A stretch of 64,000 bases of DNA, taken from assembly GCF_042646385.1 (NCBI RefSeq), contig NZ_JBHRTO010000002.1, forward strand, positions 682,001 to 746,000. The letters run 5' to 3'. The stretch is from Cypionkella sinensis. GTDB lineage: Bacteria > Pseudomonadota > Alphaproteobacteria > Rhodobacterales > Rhodobacteraceae. Made by a program: the position numbers and the translations under genes. The number at the start of each line of letters is the position of its first letter. Position 1 is the first letter of the stretch. Positions 33,807 to 42,756 of the stretch are shown here, one piece after another. A model generated the notes under the pieces. The model made no database searches, was not told the origin of the DNA, and was given only the letters and a program-made list of their open reading frames with translations.

Positions 33807-34853
33807 TTGCAGGCCAGTCCCTTGAGCAAACCCCCGATCTCTGATCCGCGCCGCACCCTGACCCTTCGCGATGTGTCCGAGGCGTCAGGCGTCAGCGAAA
33901 TGACGGTCAGCCGCGTGCTGCGCAACCGTGGCGATGTGTCGGACACCACGCGCGAGCGGGTGTTGGAGGCCGCGCGCCGACTGGGCTATGTGCCGAACAA
34001 GATCGCCGGGGCCTTGGCGAGCCAGCGGGTCAATCTGGTGGCGGTGATCATCCCCTCGCTGTCGAACATGGTGTTCCCCGAGGTGATGACCGGCATTTCC
34101 GACACGCTGGAGGACACCGGCCTGCAACCCGTTGTGGGGGTGACGAATTACTCGCCCGACCGCGAGGAATCGGTGCTGTATGAGATGCTGTCGTGGCGGC
34201 CCTCGGGCGTGATCATCGCAGGGCTTGAGCATACCGATGCGTCGCAGGCGATGCTGGCGCAGGCCGGGATTCCGATTGTCGAGATCATGGATATTGACGG
34301 CAGCCCGGTCGATAGCGCGGTTGGCATCTCGCACCGCCGCGCCGGACGGCAAATGGCCGAGGCGATCATCGCCGCGGGCTATCGCAATATTGCCTTCCTT
34401 GGCACGATGATGCCGCACGACCACCGGGCGCGCAAACGGCTGGAAGGGTTCGAGGAGGCTTTGGCGAAAGCGGGGCTATCGTTGGTGGAGCGCGAGTTTT
34501 ACTCGGGCGGATCAGCGCTGCTGAAGGGGCGCGAGATGACCGAAGCGGTGCTGACGCGCAATCCGCAGGTGGATTTCCTGTATTATTCAAATGACATGAT
34601 CGGCGCAGGTGGACTTTTGTATTGCCTGTCGAAAGGCATCGACGTGCCGGGGCAGATCGGTCTGGCTGGGTTCAATGGCGTTGAATTGCTGGATGGTTTG
34701 CCGCGCAAACTGGCGACGATGGACGCTTGCCGGTTGGAAATCGGCCGGGTTGCGGCAGAGATCATCGCCGGCAAACACGCCTCTGGCACCATCGGCGGCG
34801 AGGTGATCGAACTGTTCCCGACGCTGCAAAAGGGTGACACGATACGGGGGTGA
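33807..34853 (+). CDS. LacI family repressor, GntR-like
   Basis: A 348-aa sugar-responsive repressor. The helix-turn-helix is LTLRDVSEASGVSEMTVSRVLRNRG followed by the hinge YVPNKIAGALASQR. The effector domain begins VNLVAVIIPSLSNMVFPEV and resembles the gluconate repressor GntR group. No ATG lies near the HTH, so a TTG at 33807 with AAGGAAG 8 nt upstream was chosen. The frame is open to 33540, which would add a long low-complexity N-terminus with no domain. No transport or catabolic operon adjoins it. Confidence 0.82.
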   Translation: MQASPLSKPPISDPRRTLTLRDVSEASGVSEMTVSRVLRNRGDVSDTTRERVLEAARRLGYVPNKIAGALASQRVNLVAVIIPSLSNMVFPEVMTGISDTLEDTGLQPVVGVTNYSPDREESVLYEMLSWRPSGVIIAGLEHTDASQAMLAQAGIPIVEIMDIDGSPVDSAVGISHRRAGRQMAEAIIAAGYRNIAFLGTMMPHDHRARKRLEGFEEALAKAGLSLVEREFYSGGSALLKGREMTEAVLTRNPQVDFLYYSNDMIGAGGLLYCLSKGIDVPGQIGLAGFNGVELLDGLPRKLATMDACRLEIGRVAAEIIAGKHASGTIGGEVIELFPTLQKGDTIRG

Positions 34854-34898
34854 GTTTGGCGCCCTATTTTCATACGGCAGCGCGGCGTGAATTTCTTG

Positions 34899-35078
34899 CC
34901 AGATTTGTTCCCAAACAAATCTGGCCGCGCCTGCCTGCCCCCGGCAGGCGCGTTACCGCGCCAGCCCAGTCAGGCGCGGCCAGATTTCCCGAGCGCAGCA
35001 CCTCGGCCCACACCCCTTGCTCAACGGCGTTCCGCCTTATGAGCAACGAACCGGCAAACTCTGCCCCGCAGAGTTTGC
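34899..35078. other. Three consecutive perfect hairpins between lacI-type gene and gpx
   Basis: The 34854-35161 gap has no gene but three strong stems: CCAGATTTGTT / AACAAATCTGG (34899-34924, loop 4), CGCGCCTGCC / GGCAGGCGCG (34926-34952, loop 7) and GCAAACTCTGC / GCAGAGTTTGC (35054-35078, loop 3). The first may end the lacI-type transcript. The last lies 84 nt before the gpx start and could be in its leader. Confidence 0.6.
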
Positions 35079-35161
35079 ACTCGGTTCGGGACCTGACCTG
35101 CCATAACTGATCCAATCCCCGCCCCGCAGCGTATCTTTGCCAAGCAACCCCGGAGGCCCGC

Positions 35162-35716
35162 ATGATACCGCACCGCACGCCTGCCCTTCTCGCCGCAGCA
35201 CTTTTCCTGTCGCAAACCGGAGCAATCCCGATGGCCGAAGCCGCCGATCCCGCGCCCAGCTTTACATTCACCTCGATTGATGGCGGCACCTATGACACCG
35301 CCCAATGGCGCGGCAAGCCGGTGCTGGTGGTCAACACCGCCTCGATGTGCGGCTACACCCCGCAATATACCGATCTTCAGGCGCTGTCGGACCATTACGG
35401 CGACAAGGCTGTGGTACTGGCGGTGCCATCCGATGACTTCAACCAAGAACTGTCCTCGGATGCCGAGGTGAAGGAATTCTGCGAGTTGAACTACAGTCTG
35501 ACCCTGCCGATGACGACCATCGCGCATGTCGCCAAAGGGTCGGTGGACCCGTTCTATGCGTGGGTGAAAGACAGCCAAGGCTTTGTGCCGGGCTGGAATT
35601 TCAACAAGGTGCTGATTGGCCCAGATGGCAATTTCGTCAAGGGCTGGGGGTCGAATGCCAAGCCGATGGGCGCGGTGAAAGACGCGATGGATGCCCTGCT
35701 GGCGGGCAAATCGTAA
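35162..35716 (+). CDS. Glutathione peroxidase family protein, exported
   Basis: A 184-aa thiol peroxidase. It starts with a predicted signal peptide (MIPHRTPALLAAALFLSQTG ... AEA), so it acts in the periplasm. The active-site region is NTASMCGYTPQYTDLQAL with peroxidatic Cys, and the later WNFNKVLIGPDGNFV carries the conserved Trp and Asn. The usual Gln-bearing segment is modified. Cys rather than selenocysteine means thioredoxin is the likely reductant. GGAGG lies 5 nt before the ATG. Its stop codon directly abuts that of the convergent fadH. Confidence 0.9.
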   Translation: MIPHRTPALLAAALFLSQTGAIPMAEAADPAPSFTFTSIDGGTYDTAQWRGKPVLVVNTASMCGYTPQYTDLQALSDHYGDKAVVLAVPSDDFNQELSSDAEVKEFCELNYSLTLPMTTIAHVAKGSVDPFYAWVKDSQGFVPGWNFNKVLIGPDGNFVKGWGSNAKPMGAVKDAMDALLAGKS

Positions 35717-37717
35717 CTACAGACTTGCCGCCAGCCGCGCGCCCTGATCAATCGCGCGCTTGGCGTCCAATTCCGCCGCAACATCCGCGCCACCGATGAT
35801 ATGCGCGGTGATCCCGGCCTCGGCCAGACTGTCGGCCAAGTGGCGCTCGGGCACTTGGCCCGCACAGAGGATGACATCATCCACGGGCAAGATTTCCTCG
35901 ACCCCGTCGCGCGCAATTCGCAAGCCGCCGTCCTCGATGCCCAGATAGCTGACCCCGCCCCACATCTTGACGCCCTTCATTTGCAGGGCAGCGCGATGGA
36001 TCCAGCCGGTTGTCTTGCCAAGCTTGCGACCGGGCTTTTCCGGCTTGCGTTGCAACAGCCAAACCTGCCGGGCGGGCGCGTCGGGTGCGGGGTCTGCAAG
36101 ACCACCGGGCGTGGTGGCGGGATCGCCCACACCCCATTCTCGCCGCCATTCAGCAGGGTGTTCGGTGGTGGAATGACCGCCCGCCACCAGAAATTCAGCC
36201 ACATCAAAGCCGATGCCGCCAGCCCCGATCACCGCGACGCGGCGACCCACCGGGGCACCTTTCAGCGCCTCGATATAGCTGAGCCCGCGTGCTTGCCCCA
36301 CGATCCCCGGATCACGCGGGCTGACGCCGGTGGCCACGACCACCTCATCAAAGCCGCGCAGATCGTCGATGCCTGCCGTTGCACCAAGCCTTGTCTCGAT
36401 CCCCGAGGCAGCAACCTCTGCCGCGAACCAGTGGACGAGGCCGTTGAATTCTTCCTTCCCCGGCACCAAGCGTGCGAGGTTCAACTGGCCGCCGAGGGTG
36501 GTGGATTTGTCAAACAGCGTCACGCGATGGCCGCGCTTGGCTGCGACCAACGCAGCCATCATGCCAGCGGGACCTGCGCCCACAACCGCGATGGATTTCG
36601 GGGTGGCTGCGGGTTCGTAGCGGAGCACGGTTTCATGGCAGGCGCGCGGGTTGACCAGACAGGAGGTCAGCTTGCCGGAAAAGGTATGGTCGAGACAGGC
36701 CTGATTGCAGGCGATGCAGGGGGCGATGCGGTCCGCCTGCCCCGCCGCCGCTTTGGCGACGAAATCCGGGTCGGCCAGAAATGGCCGCGCCATTGAGACC
36801 ATATCGGCAGCGCCTTCGGCCAGCAAAGCCTCGGCCACGTCAGGGGTGTTGATGCGGTTTGAGGTGATCACCGGGATCGATACTTCGGGGCGCAGGCGGG
36901 CGGTTAGATGCGCGAAAGCCGCGCGGGGCACCGAGGTGGCGATGGTCGGCACCCGCGCCTCGTGCCAGCCGATGCCGGTGTTCAGGATGCTGGCCCCGGC
37001 GGATTGGATGGCGCGGGCGAGGGTTGTGACCTCATCCCAGGTTTGGCCATTGGGGATCAGGTCGATCAGACTGATGCGGTAGATCAGGATAAAATCCGGA
37101 CCAACGGCGGCGCGGACACGGGCGACGGTTTCAACGGGCAGGCGCATGCGGTTTTCAAAACTGCCGCCCCAGCGATCAGTGCGGTGGTTGGTGTGGGTCA
37201 CAAGAAACTGGTTCAGGAAGTAGCCTTCCGACCCCATCACCTCGACCCCGTCATAGCCTGCCTCGCGGGCGCGGGTGGCGGCGGTGACGATATCGCTGAT
37301 CTGTTTTTCGATGCCCGCCTCATCGAGTTCGCGCGGCGGAAACGGCGAGATCGGCGATTTGATGGGGGAGGCTGACACGCAATCCTTGGAATAGGCGTAG
37401 CGGCCCGCGTGCAGGATCTGCATGGCGATCCGGCCACCTGCGGCGTGGACGCGGTCAGTGACGATGCGGTGGTTGGCGATATCGGTAGGGCTGAACAGGC
37501 CCGCAGCGCCGGGGAACACGCCGCCTTCGGCATTGGGGGCCATGCCGCCCGTGACCATCAGGGCAACCCCGCCACGGGCGCGGGTGGCGTAAAATTCGGC
37601 GACGCGGTTCCAGTCGCCGGTTTCCTCTAGCCCGGTGTGCATCGAGCCCATCAGCACCCGGTTTTTCAGGGTGATATGGCCCAGATCAAGCGGGGCGAGC
37701 AGGTGGGGATAGGGCAT
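35717..37717 (-). CDS. fadH: NADPH-dependent 2,4-dienoyl-CoA reductase
   Basis: Reduces 2,4-dienoyl-CoA during beta-oxidation of unsaturated fatty acids. The 666-aa product (E. coli FadH is 672) has an N-terminal FMN-binding TIM barrel of Old Yellow Enzyme type (LLAPLDLGHITLKNRVLMGSMH). A 4Fe-4S cluster site follows (CIACNQACLDHTFSGKLTSC: C-x2-C-x3-C-x11-C), then FAD and NADPH folds (VVGAGPAGMMAALVAAKRGH; VAVIGAGGIGFDVAEFL). The reading frame extends 125 codons upstream without a domain; GGAGG 6 nt before ATG 37717 fixes the start. Stand-alone gene. Confidence 0.93.
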   Translation of the reverse strand: MPYPHLLAPLDLGHITLKNRVLMGSMHTGLEETGDWNRVAEFYATRARGGVALMVTGGMAPNAEGGVFPGAAGLFSPTDIANHRIVTDRVHAAGGRIAMQILHAGRYAYSKDCVSASPIKSPISPFPPRELDEAGIEKQISDIVTAATRAREAGYDGVEVMGSEGYFLNQFLVTHTNHRTDRWGGSFENRMRLPVETVARVRAAVGPDFILIYRISLIDLIPNGQTWDEVTTLARAIQSAGASILNTGIGWHEARVPTIATSVPRAAFAHLTARLRPEVSIPVITSNRINTPDVAEALLAEGAADMVSMARPFLADPDFVAKAAAGQADRIAPCIACNQACLDHTFSGKLTSCLVNPRACHETVLRYEPAATPKSIAVVGAGPAGMMAALVAAKRGHRVTLFDKSTTLGGQLNLARLVPGKEEFNGLVHWFAAEVAASGIETRLGATAGIDDLRGFDEVVVATGVSPRDPGIVGQARGLSYIEALKGAPVGRRVAVIGAGGIGFDVAEFLVAGGHSTTEHPAEWRREWGVGDPATTPGGLADPAPDAPARQVWLLQRKPEKPGRKLGKTTGWIHRAALQMKGVKMWGGVSYLGIEDGGLRIARDGVEEILPVDDVILCAGQVPERHLADSLAEAGITAHIIGGADVAAELDAKRAIDQGARLAASL

Positions 37718-38172
37718 CGGTTTCCTCCGGGTTTGCCGCAGGATGGCGGGAAATTGCGGGCTTGTCATCGGGAACGCGGCGTCACGGGACAGGAGGTTGG
37801 AGGGCGGGTTAGTTCCTGAAATCAGGTCGTTAGAGCAGACATCCCGTTGTGCCGATTGCTTCAGGCGGGAAAAGGCGAGGCACTGCCTCGGCCCCGCCTG
37901 CGTGGGCACCTTGGGGTTGGACCGCTCATCACACAAGACCGGGTAGGTCAGCGCTCGCCCCGGCGGGTGGAACACCCGCCCTGCGGGGGGCGGGCGTTGA
38001 CCGCGGCCTTTGGGCCACGGTCGGGTAGGGTCGGACGGGGCGCATGGCCGCGGCGATGGCCGCGGCCACGGGGCGCGGGCGGTTTGTGACAATGTTGGCG
38101 GTTTGCGAGAAAACGAGGCCCCGGATCAAGTCCGGGGCGGCGAGAAATTGGCGGAGGTGCAGCGCTTACCGC
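37718..38172. other. 455-nt intergenic region with hairpins and a single REP arm
   Basis: No gene is supported. The right part is GC-rich, with stems GGCGGGTG / CACCCGCC and GACCG..GGCC / GGCC..CGGTC around 37960-38030. The latter segment resembles the large multi-hairpin repeat (GGGCGTTGACCGCGGCCTTTGGGCCACGG versus GGGCGCTGCC... at 53.2 kb), possibly as a decayed copy. A single 27-nt REP arm lies at 38115-38141. Confidence 0.45.
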
Positions 38173-38547
38173 TTACATCGAGGTTTCAAGGCAATGGCGG
38201 CGGAAGGCGCGCTTCAGCATGTCCAACTCGGCGCGCAGAAGGTCGATCTCGGCGCGCACATCGTCTTCCATCGCGACGCCGGTGATGATGGTGAAATGCG
38301 CCAAGGTTTGCCCGGTGCCGCGATTGCGGATCAGGAAAGTCTGCACGCCTTCGCTGAGCAATTCGGATGGGATCGGCACCTGCACGGCATATTCGCCGGG
38401 ACGGTCCGCAATGGCGGTGACATTGATGCCAGGGACGGGTTGTTCCAGATGCAGCACATCCAGCGCCGGGGCACCGGAAACCCCGGTCAGCACGCCTTCC
38501 CAGACGCCAGCGCGGATGCGGGTTTTGGTAAGAATAGTGTCAGACAT
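38173..38547 (-). CDS. Conserved hypothetical protein
   Basis: A 124-aa soluble protein, start MSDTILTKTRIRAGVWEGVL, with GAGG 9 nt upstream. The N-terminal ~95 residues look beta-rich and read as a small fold (ADRPGEYAVQVPIPSELLSEG). The C-terminal 25 residues are a charged helix, LLRAELDMLKRAFRRHC. I recognise no named domain. It is in the same direction as the DUF6478 gene 41 nt upstream, so they are likely co-transcribed. Confidence 0.72.
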   Translation of the reverse strand: MSDTILTKTRIRAGVWEGVLTGVSGAPALDVLHLEQPVPGINVTAIADRPGEYAVQVPIPSELLSEGVQTFLIRNRGTGQTLAHFTIITGVAMEDDVRAEIDLLRAELDMLKRAFRRHCLETSM

Positions 38548-38588
38548 CAAAACCTCAGAGTTCGGCGCGGGTCAAAGTTCAGCATGGC

Positions 38589-39392
38589 CTAAAGTTCAGC
38601 ACGGGGGCGGCGCGAGAAGGTCACGTCGCGCAGGATGATCTGGTTCATCTCGGGGCCTTCAAAGATCAGATCGACCCAGAGTTTCTCGACCCGCTTTTCG
38701 TTGATCTTGGAATAGGCGAGGTCGAATTCCACCATCACCTCTTCCTCATTCAGCGGCAATTCGCGGACGATTTGTTCGATGTTCGGCCCGTGTTTGATGT
38801 TCAGCCGCGCGAAGATTTCCAGCGGCTTTTCCATCTCGACGATCACATCCATGCGGATGATATGGTTCTGTTTCAGCCCACGCGCTGCGTCTTCGGGCAT
38901 ATCGACCACCAGCGACAGGAAAGAGCCGTCAAAGCGGAACACGTCCATCCGAAAGCCGAACGGGGCGATATCGGCCTCTCGCGTGTTGCGAATCTGGCGG
39001 ACGGTCAGTTCTGATCGGCGGCAATCGTGGAAAATCGTCGCGCCGTCGTAAACCGGGGCCTTGCTGGGCACGCTTGCAAAGCCTGGCACCGGGATCGAAC
39101 CCTTCCACAACTCGGGTCGCCACGCCCAATCGGTGCCAAGCGGTTTGCGGATGATGTTTGACCCGATCACCGGCAGGGCAAGGCGGTGGTCGGCCTCGTG
39201 GATAACGCGGTCAAGGTTGCGGCGCAGGGCCCGGGCGCGGGTGCGCAAGGACCGCAGGCCATCCAGATCGGTGGCGGGGGCGGCATCGGCAGCCTCGCCC
39301 CAGCGGCGCAGCGCGCGCTTGTTCAACAGCCGATCGACCAAACCTGACATTCGACCCGATCCTGATCGCTCTGCCCCAGATCGCTTTGCCAT
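38589..39392 (-). CDS. DUF6478 family protein
   Basis: A 267-aa protein, probably the Rhodobacteraceae-restricted DUF6478 family. It has a basic N-terminus, then a conserved core GSNIIRKPLGTDWAWRPELW, and YDGATIFHDCRRSELTVRQI further on. The C-terminus is beta-rich and ends VTFSRRPRAEL. No enzymatic motif or membrane segment is seen. ATG 39392 follows GGAAGG by 4 nt; upstream ATGs would add up to 11 residues. It precedes the small hypothetical gene in one unit. Confidence 0.75.
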   Translation of the reverse strand: MAKRSGAERSGSGRMSGLVDRLLNKRALRRWGEAADAAPATDLDGLRSLRTRARALRRNLDRVIHEADHRLALPVIGSNIIRKPLGTDWAWRPELWKGSIPVPGFASVPSKAPVYDGATIFHDCRRSELTVRQIRNTREADIAPFGFRMDVFRFDGSFLSLVVDMPEDAARGLKQNHIIRMDVIVEMEKPLEIFARLNIKHGPNIEQIVRELPLNEEEVMVEFDLAYSKINEKRVEKLWVDLIFEGPEMNQIILRDVTFSRRPRAEL

Positions 39393-39533
39393 GAAACCTT
39401 CCCGCATTTTCCCGTGAGGGTGCATTGTTGAATATATGGAAACTATGCTGTTATCGCTGCAAAATTCTTAATACTCCACCCTAAAGCGGTGTGATTTGCG
39501 AAGAACTGTTGCGATCTGGGCAAGTCGGCGCGA

Positions 39534-40115
39534 TCAAGCGGCGGTTTTGTTGGCAGCCCGCAGTGCATCCAACGCTTGTTCCAGAATTTTGCGGCCTTCG
39601 GCAGGGTCCAGCCGGATCTCATCGGTGCCGGTGGCCGACAGGGTAACAAGGCGGCCCTTCACCCCGATCACCGCGCGCCAGTATTCGCCGACATTGCGGT
39701 CTTGCAGATGTAGCAGAAACGCATCGCCTGACCCCAAGGCCGCGATGATCTTCACATCTCCCGCCCGACCCGAGCGCGAGAGCGTGGCGCGGCCCTGCTT
39801 TGAGGCAAAGAACGCCGCCAGCGCAGGCCCCCCCGCCGTCATCACCCCCGCCGAGCCGCCTTGGCCAATCGACACGGTGATCAGCGCTGGCGTGGCCTTC
39901 ATCGCATCCGAGCAGCGACCCATCAGAAACACCGCGCTGTCGCGGGTTTCACGGCTGGCCTTGCCGTCAATGCAATAGCCCGGCGGCACGCCGATCTGCA
40001 AAGCACCGCCCAGAACCGGCGCTGCGCGCGGCGAGGTCATGCCGCCGCCAACCTGACAACTGGCTAGCGCCAGCAGAGCAGCCAAGGTGGCGAAAAGGCG
40101 GGTATGAAGGCGCAT
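39534..40115 (-). CDS. Predicted lipoprotein, unknown function
   Basis: A 193-aa protein with a lipoprotein signal: MRLHTRLFATLAALLALASC with lipidated Cys20. The mature part has PPGYCIDGKASRETRDSAVFLMGRC, with two Cys, and an Ala-rich C-terminal helix. I do not recognise a family, though similar lipoproteins are common in Rhodobacteraceae. The open frame extends 145 codons upstream across the divergent LacI-type gene and is rejected. It is separated from that gene by about 125 bp. Confidence 0.75.
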   Translation of the reverse strand: MRLHTRLFATLAALLALASCQVGGGMTSPRAAPVLGGALQIGVPPGYCIDGKASRETRDSAVFLMGRCSDAMKATPALITVSIGQGGSAGVMTAGGPALAAFFASKQGRATLSRSGRAGDVKIIAALGSGDAFLLHLQDRNVGEYWRAVIGVKGRLVTLSATGTDEIRLDPAEGRKILEQALDALRAANKTAA

Positions 40116-40241
40116 CAGGTCAAACTCCGGGTCTGGCCGCAGGGCGGATGGCCCAGCGATACGGCGGCGACGGCTTTGACACAAGCCGGATATCGGACTA
40201 GCACGGAAGCACATCTTGACCACCGGGGTTGCGCGCGGCGT

Positions 40242-41231
40242 ATGACCAGTATTCGCGACATTGCAAAATATGCGGGCGCCTCGGTGACGACGGTGTCGCG
40301 GGTGATCAACAACAGCGGCTATGTCAGTGCTGCGACGCGGTTTCGGGTGGAGCAGGCGATTGCCGATCTGGCATTTACCCCCAGCGCCAGCGCGCGGCGG
40401 ATGCGCAGCGGCAGCAGCCGGATGGTGGGCGTGGTGTTGCCTGCGCTGGATGTGCCGTTCTTCGGGATTCTGGCGCATGTGATCGAGCGGGAATTGTTCC
40501 GCCGTGGCTTGCAGGCGCTGATCTGCTGCACCGATGAAAGTGCTGATCAAGAGGCGCAGTATATCTCGATGCTGTTGTCTCAGCAGGTGGATGGCGTGCT
40601 GGCGGCCAGCGTGCTGGAGGATAGCGCGCAGTATCAGCGGCTGGTCGATGCGGGCGTGCCGATTGTGGCGATTGACCGGGCCTTGCCGGGGCTATCGGTG
40701 AAGCGGGTGGCGGCAGATCATCACTTGGGCGGGCGGATGATGGCCGAGCATTTGCTGGGCCTTGGCCACCGCCGTTTTGCGGTGATCGGCGCGCCGCAGC
40801 ACAGCCCGCCGGTGCAGGCGCGTGTGCAAGGTGCGGTGCAACGTCTGGCCGAGGCGGGGTTGGGCGCGCAGGTGGTGCTTGGCCCCGCGCATGATTTCGA
40901 CGCCTGCCGCGCGTTGGCGGCGGGGATCTTGACGGGGGGCGAACGCCCCACGGCGTTGATTGGCACCACGGATATTGCTGCCATTGGGGCGGTGCATGCC
41001 GCGATTGGCGCGGGGCTTTCTGTGCCTTGGGACATCTCGGTGATCGGCTTCGATGACCTGCCGGAATCGCGCTATGTGCTACCCGCGCTGACCACCGTTG
41101 CCCAGCCCCTGCGTGAGATCGGCACGCAGGCCGTGGCGCAACTGGTGGCACAGATGGCGGGCGAGGAGATCACCCTGCCCGACCTGCCGCTGCGGCTGGT
41201 GCTGCGCGATACCACAGCCCCGCCGTGTTAG
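40242..41231 (+). CDS. LacI family transcriptional regulator
   Basis: A 329-aa repressor with the N-terminal HTH MTSIRDIAKYAGASVTTVSR and hinge FTPSASARRMRSGSSRMVGV. The effector-binding domain is periplasmic-binding-like (VVLPALDVPFFGILAHVIER; ISVIGFDDLPESRYVLPALTTV). The ATG at 40242 puts the HTH at residue 3, as usual; the in-frame extension to 40104 overlaps the divergent lipoprotein gene. The urease operon begins 389 bp downstream, but nothing indicates it is the target, which is unknown. Confidence 0.9.
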   Translation: MTSIRDIAKYAGASVTTVSRVINNSGYVSAATRFRVEQAIADLAFTPSASARRMRSGSSRMVGVVLPALDVPFFGILAHVIERELFRRGLQALICCTDESADQEAQYISMLLSQQVDGVLAASVLEDSAQYQRLVDAGVPIVAIDRALPGLSVKRVAADHHLGGRMMAEHLLGLGHRRFAVIGAPQHSPPVQARVQGAVQRLAEAGLGAQVVLGPAHDFDACRALAAGILTGGERPTALIGTTDIAAIGAVHAAIGAGLSVPWDISVIGFDDLPESRYVLPALTTVAQPLREIGTQAVAQLVAQMAGEEITLPDLPLRLVLRDTTAPPC

Positions 41232-41237
41232 GGTTTT

Positions 41238-41446
41238 GGCGAAGGCCATCGCCTTCGCCACGCTGTGCGCGTGCCGCTGAAACCGCCGGGCCTTCAAGGC
41301 CCGGCCAGCGCCCGACGCAGCCATGGCGGGCGCTTCTCGCTCGCCGGGTCGGGTGCTGGCCTCATTGGGTTTCGTGCTGAACCGTCTACAGGGTGAGACC
41401 ACGCACTCGGGCGGGGAAACGCGGTGCGTTTCCTGCTTCCGCCCGG
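41238..41446. repeat. Large multi-hairpin repeat, full copy (reverse orientation)
   Basis: About 209 nt containing four nested stems: GGCGAAGGC / GCCTTCGCC (41238-41259), CCGGGCCTT / AAGGCCCGG (about 41287-41305), a long stem GGCCAGCGCCCGAC / GTCGGGTGCTGGCC with an inner GGCGGGCG hairpin, and GGAAACGC / GCGTTTCC near 41413-41432. It aligns over its full length with the reverse complement of 59054-59264. It fills most of the gap before ureD. Confidence 0.8.
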
Positions 41447-41619
41447 AGTTGGCTGCACAAGCGCGCGACTGTCGATTGGCTTATTGCATATAATTTGGGC
41501 GTTTCGCTGCTATATCGGGCGGATTCCCTCACGACTATGCCGTTTTCCGCGCCATTCTTCGGCTGCGCATTTTCGCTCCCAATCCGTGGTGCTGTAGTCG
41601 CGGGCAAGGAGTCCTCTTG

Positions 41620-42435
41620 ATGCTGGCCACCCCCGCGATCCCGATGCAGCGCAGCCAAGGTGCTGCCTTTGCCAGCTTTCGCTGTCTGGATGGGCGTGCG
41701 CGATTGGTCGATCTGGCGCAGCAAGGCTCGGCCAAGGCGATGTTGCCACGGGTGGCGGGCGTGCCGGAAGTGGTGTTTCTGAACACCTCGGGCGGGCTGA
41801 CGGATGGCGATGCGCTGTCCTACCGGCTGGATTTGGGCGCGGGGTGCAGCGTGACCGCCACCACGCAGACGGCCGAGCGGGTCTATGCCAGCCGGGGTGC
41901 TGCGGCACGGGCAAAGGTGCAGGCCAGCGTGGGGGCGGGCGGGCATCTGGATTGGTTGCCGCAAGAGACGATCTTGTTTCAATCCAGCCACTTGGCGCGG
42001 GATACACAGGTGGATTTGGCAAGCGGTGCGAGTTGCCTGCTGGCCGAAACCGTGGTTCTGGGGCGGCACGCGATGGGCGAAGCCCTGACCGATGCAAGGC
42101 TGACCGATGCGCGGATGGTGCGGCGTGGCGGGGTGACGGTCTGGGCCGAGACGCTGCGGATGGATGCCAGTGTGCTGGCCGATGCCTCTGCCGCGCTGCT
42201 GGGGCAGGCGCGCGGTTTTGCGGTGATCGCGTTGATCGCGCAGGGGGCCGAGGATGCGGTGGCGCGGTTGCGCACTGTGCTGACTCATGCGGGCTGCGAG
42301 GCTGCGGCCTCGGGTTGGGATGGCAAATGTATCGCCCGGATCACGGCCCGCGATGGTTGGCCGTTGAAGCAACAAGTGGCGCTGGCGCTGGCGGCTTTGC
42401 GGACGGGTCCGCTGCCCCGCGTCTGGCAGATGTAG
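41620..42435 (+). CDS. ureD: Urease accessory protein UreD
   Basis: Scaffold that forms the UreD-UreF-UreG complex on apo-urease for nickel delivery. The 271-aa chain shows RSQGAAFASFRCLDGRARL, VVFLNTSGGLTDGDALSYRL and DWLPQETILFQSSHL, all characteristic of UreD. AAGGAG lies 8 nt before ATG 41620; the adjacent TTG at 41617 is in frame but less likely. It is first in the nine-gene urease operon. A TATAAT-like box near 41489 is not backed by a convincing -35. Confidence 0.93.
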   Translation: MLATPAIPMQRSQGAAFASFRCLDGRARLVDLAQQGSAKAMLPRVAGVPEVVFLNTSGGLTDGDALSYRLDLGAGCSVTATTQTAERVYASRGAAARAKVQASVGAGGHLDWLPQETILFQSSHLARDTQVDLASGASCLLAETVVLGRHAMGEALTDARLTDARMVRRGGVTVWAETLRMDASVLADASAALLGQARGFAVIALIAQGAEDAVARLRTVLTHAGCEAAASGWDGKCIARITARDGWPLKQQVALALAALRTGPLPRVWQM

Positions 42436-42444
42436 GAGACTGCG

Positions 42445-42747
42445 ATGAACCTGACCCCGCGAGAGCGTGAGAAACTGCTGATCTCGGTCGCCGCCATGGT
42501 GGCGCGCGGGCGGCTGGCGCGTGGGGTGAAGCTGAACCACCCCGAGGCGGTGGCGCTGATCACCGATTTCGTGGTGGAAGGCGCGCGCGATGGCCGCACC
42601 GTGGCCGATCTGATGCAGGCAGGCGCGCACGTGATCACCGCTGATCAATGCATGGATGGCATCCCCAGCATGATCCATTCGGTGCAGGTCGAGGCCACCT
42701 TTCCTGACGGGACAAAGCTTGTCACCGTCCACCACCCCATCCGCTAA
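42445..42747 (+). CDS. ureA: Urease gamma subunit
   Basis: Smallest structural subunit of urease. The 100-aa product begins MNLTPREREKLLISVAAMVA and carries the conserved VKLNHPEAVALITDFVVEGARDG and the C-terminal VEATFPDGTKLVTVHHPIR. Length and sequence are standard. It starts 10 nt after ureD. Confidence 0.97.
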   Translation: MNLTPREREKLLISVAAMVARGRLARGVKLNHPEAVALITDFVVEGARDGRTVADLMQAGAHVITADQCMDGIPSMIHSVQVEATFPDGTKLVTVHHPIR

Positions 42748-42756
42748 GAGGTTCAG

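Noticed and set aside
41484..41495. TATAAT-like box as the urease promoter
   Set aside because: No plausible -35 at the right distance; left unassigned rather than annotated.
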